Source: Gemmatimonadaceae bacterium
Lineage (GTDB): Bacteria > Latescibacterota > UBA2968 > UBA8231
DNA length: 25,024 bases
Assembly: GCA_002726335.1 (NCBI GenBank)
Contig: PBSR01000126.1
Span: 1 to 25,024 of the forward strand
Reading direction: 5' to 3'
The stretch's first letter is position 1. Every line of letters starts with the position of its first letter. Shown piece by piece: positions 22,937 through 25,024 of the stretch. The notes beneath the pieces were generated by a model. That model ran no database searches. It had not been told where the DNA came from and saw only the letters and a program-made list of their open reading frames with translations. The position numbers and the translations under genes are program-made.

Positions 22937-24757
22937 ATGAGCATCCAGATCACATCTGCAGGACGAACGGCTACGCCAGCATGGGCGGTGCGGCAGCGCC
23001 ACCTCATCGAGACCATGAACCGCGCCGCTGGGCGTTTCGTCGAGCACGCGACGCGAGCCGACGGCTCGCTGATTCAGCGCACGGTGTGGACGAGCATGGA
23101 CGGTACCGACAACGGCTACGAGGCGTTTCTTTCCTTCCCGTTGTTCTATCTGCTCGGAGGCGGCGAGCACATCCATGAGATCGGGCGCAAGGAGTACGAG
23201 GCCATCACGCGCCAGTACACCGAGTACGGCACCGTAGATCGCGAATTTGTCACCGGCTTCGACTGGTTCCACCACTCCGAGAGCTACACCTACATCTATT
23301 ACCTGGCCATGTGCGATCCGGAGGGGGGTCTCGACCGCGACCGGGCACAGCGCTACGCCGCCATGTATATCGGCGAGGATCCGCTGGCGCCGAACTGGGA
23401 CGCCGGGAACAGGATGCTCCGCTCACCGCTCAACGGATCGCACGGGCCGCGATTCGTGACGACGCAGACAGACTGGGACTACCATCGGCCGATCCTGGCC
23501 AACTACCTGGCGCCTTTCGAGGACATCCCCGGGACCGACAGCAGCGATCCGCTGTTCAAGGTGGACTGGACCGACGACGAGACGTTCGAGCAGGTCCTGG
23601 CGATGATCAACGCCCGGATGACGCGCGGGGACGTGCCGCTGAATCTGAGCGCCACGAGCATGGTGACGAACGCCTATCTCCACACCGGGGAAGAGAAGTA
23701 CAGGGCGTGGGTGCTCGATTACCTGCAGAGGTGGATGGATCATCGGGATCGAAACGGCGGCCTCATGCCGGACAACGTCGGGCCCACCGGGCAGATCGGT
23801 GAACTGTTGGACGGCAAATGGTGGGGCGGGTACTACGGATGGCGCTGGCCTCATGGGGCACGCAACATCGTCGAGCCGTCACTCGTGGCCGGTAGCTGCG
23901 CCCTGTTGATGACGGGGGACGACAGTTGCCTCGATCTTGCCCGTTCGCAACTGGATCGGCTGTGGCAGGAGCGCAAGGAGGTCGATGGTGTGCCCATGGT
24001 ACCGGCCCGGCATGGTGATCAGGGCTGGTTCGATTACCGCCGGCCCGATCCCTATCTGTACATCCATCTCTGTTACCTGTCACAGCGGGATGAGGACCGT
24101 CAGCGCCTGGAGGAGGTGTTCCCCGATCGGTCGAGTTTCGCCGACTGGCCAGAGGACTGGGGGGCGGGCAAGGCGGGCATCTGTCCGCCGAAGCCCTGGT
24201 CGCTGTTCATGGAGGGGCGCAATGACAGCTACGTGGAGGGTGTCTTCGAGTCCACGGCGCGCAGTATCCATCACGCCCTGGACCGGTTGGATGGGGATGA
24301 CACGGACCCGGAGACCCGGGAGTGTTACCACTTTCAGAACATGTGCCCGGTGGTGCCGGAGGGGCTGGTGCAGATGACGATGGGCACGCCGGCGGCGATC
24401 TACAATGGGGGTCTGCTGCAGACGCATCTCACCTACCATGATCCGCGGAGGAACCGACCCGGCCTGCCGGAGGACGTGGCGGCGATGGTGACGTCGGTCT
24501 CAGCCGATGGGGCGCGAGTGGAGCTGGTGAATCTCGATCCCATCGGGTCGCGGGATCTCGTCATTCAGGCTGGCGCCTTCGGCGAGCACGAGTTCACCTC
24601 GGTCGAGACAGCGACGAAGGGGGATCGGCTGGCGGCGACCGGTCAGTACCTCACGGTGCATCTGGGACCGGGTAGTGAGGAGACGCTGCGCCTGGGGCTG
24701 CGGCGATACACAAACCAGCCGGCGTATCGACGGCCCCCTGCTGAAGTCGGGGCGTGA
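22937..24757 (+). CDS. Unrecognised 606-residue protein, probably alpha/alpha-toroid plus beta-sandwich
   Basis: I do not recognise a named family. 606 residues from the ATG at 22937, with GAGAGGA about 9 nt upstream. Helix-rich sequence with many aromatic and acidic residues fills about 15-500; distinctive stretches are DGTDNGYEAFLSFPLFYLLGG (55-75), FDWFHHSESYTYIYYLAM (108-125), SPLNGSHGPRF (163-173) and WWGGYYGWRWPHGARNI (about 295-311). About 520-600 is a strand-rich tail (VELVNLDPIGSRDLVIQAGAFGEHEFT). The pattern suggests an (alpha/alpha)6-barrel enzyme such as a glycoside hydrolase or polysaccharide lyase with a C-terminal beta-sandwich, but this is inference. No signal peptide. It closes the cluster that holds the sialidase-like, cupin and dehydrogenase genes, 13 nt after the last. 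Confidence 0.72.
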   Translation: MSIQITSAGRTATPAWAVRQRHLIETMNRAAGRFVEHATRADGSLIQRTVWTSMDGTDNGYEAFLSFPLFYLLGGGEHIHEIGRKEYEAITRQYTEYGTVDREFVTGFDWFHHSESYTYIYYLAMCDPEGGLDRDRAQRYAAMYIGEDPLAPNWDAGNRMLRSPLNGSHGPRFVTTQTDWDYHRPILANYLAPFEDIPGTDSSDPLFKVDWTDDETFEQVLAMINARMTRGDVPLNLSATSMVTNAYLHTGEEKYRAWVLDYLQRWMDHRDRNGGLMPDNVGPTGQIGELLDGKWWGGYYGWRWPHGARNIVEPSLVAGSCALLMTGDDSCLDLARSQLDRLWQERKEVDGVPMVPARHGDQGWFDYRRPDPYLYIHLCYLSQRDEDRQRLEEVFPDRSSFADWPEDWGAGKAGICPPKPWSLFMEGRNDSYVEGVFESTARSIHHALDRLDGDDTDPETRECYHFQNMCPVVPEGLVQMTMGTPAAIYNGGLLQTHLTYHDPRRNRPGLPEDVAAMVTSVSADGARVELVNLDPIGSRDLVIQAGAFGEHEFTSVETATKGDRLAATGQYLTVHLGPGSEETLRLGLRRYTNQPAYRRPPAEVGA

Positions 24758-24769
24758 TCGGACAGGAAA

Positions 24770-24797
24770 CCCCCGTCGGCACGTCAGCCGACGGGGG
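24770..24797. terminator. Hairpin between convergent genes
   Basis: Perfect 11-bp stem: 24770-24780 (CCCCCGTCGGC) pairs with 24787-24797, loop ACGTCA. It lies just after the stop at 24757 and before the minus-strand stop at 24817, so it probably ends transcripts from both sides. No U-rich tail follows on the plus strand. Confidence 0.65.
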
Positions 24798-24816
24798 GCG
24801 ATCGGTAAAGGGGGGG

Positions 24817-25007
24817 TTACCTCCCCGGGGCGCCGGGGGGGCGGGGTGGTTGCTCTGAACTGTTCGGCAGTGCGGGTGGGCCCGACTCGAGGACGGGGCC
24901 GATGGCGGTGAAGAAGAACATGGCGAGGACGACGACAAGGGCGATGGCGTAGACCACCCCTGTCCGGAGATGTCTCTGACGATCCGGTCGCGCTCGAGAT
25001 CAGTCAC
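24817..25007 (-). pseudogene. Small single-pass membrane protein, frameshifted as read
   Basis: From the GTG at 25007 the frame gives TDLERDRIVRDISGQG and then turns into Ser/Pro-rich sequence that runs far into the convergent gene. Adding one G to the GGGG run (plus-strand CCCC, 24957-24960) instead continues with VVYAIALVVVLAMFFFTAIG, a clear membrane segment, and a Pro-rich tail ending at TAA 24819-24817. The repaired protein has about 63 residues: charged N-terminus, membrane span at about 18-37, short outer tail. I cannot name a family. The GTG overlaps a TGA in another frame (GTGA) with seven open codons to the window edge, so it probably follows another gene in an operon. An unbroken alternative is a shorter product starting at an internal GTG. 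Confidence 0.6.
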
Positions 25008-25024
25008 GCTCGGGCTGCCTGTCG

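Noticed and set aside
24651..25007. A 118-codon minus-strand frame reaching into the 606-residue gene
   Set aside because: Only its first 17 codons look real; beyond the G run it is Ser/Pro-rich and antisense to the convergent gene, while the other frame encodes a membrane segment.

Overview
The window is a gene-dense, GC-rich bacterial segment (coding on both strands, ATG/GTG/TTG starts, clear Shine-Dalgarno sites, many 4-8 nt gene overlaps). The mix of phytanoyl-CoA-dioxygenase-like oxygenases, PF04909 amidohydrolases, a DUF2961/GH172 protein, CBM9-like proteins, a BNR sialidase-like protein, SGNH hydrolases and a MDR/cupin pair is what I associate with uncultured, carbohydrate-degrading lineages such as Latescibacterota or Poribacteria-like bacteria. 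That placement is inference from gene content only. I see no tRNA, rRNA, CRISPR array, transposase or phage gene.

Layout. (1) 2-418 (+): 3' end of an HpcH/HpaI aldolase. (2) 443-5009 (-): a four-gene operon read from 5009 down: a canonical amidohydrolase, a paralogue that has lost its metal ligands, a double alpha/beta hydrolase, and a PhyH-type dioxygenase. (3) 5121-8397 (+): GH172/DUF2961 protein and a secreted purple-acid-phosphatase-like enzyme with a C-terminal CBM9-like domain, ending at a strong hairpin shared with the convergent ankyrin gene. (4) 8457-16088 (-): ten genes. The first eight (PhyH dioxygenase, DUF4886-like SGNH protein, AlkD-like repair protein, AHSA1/SRPBCC protein, SGNH hydrolase, shortened P-loop protein, NAD-dependent epimerase, GNAT) overlap or nearly abut at every junction; a CBM9-like protein and an ankyrin protein follow after gaps. 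(5) 16247-19868 (+): an ECF sigma factor, a membrane anti-sigma-like protein with a HEAT-repeat outer domain, and two exported DUF4097-like beta-solenoid proteins with 18-residue repeats. (6) 19923-24757 (+): a frameshifted BNR/sialidase-like gene, a cupin, a zinc-less MDR dehydrogenase and an unrecognised 606-residue protein. (7) 24817-25007 (-): a small membrane protein, also apparently frameshifted.

How it may work together. Regions 2, 3 and 6 look like catabolic cassettes for unusual carbohydrates or lactones. Region 5 looks like a self-contained envelope-sensing circuit: sigma factor, membrane regulator and the surface proteins it probably controls. It is the best candidate here for a poorly described system. 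Two reading frames (near 20145 and 24957) are each restored by adding one G to a short G run, which suggests either real inactivation or residual homopolymer errors in the assembly.
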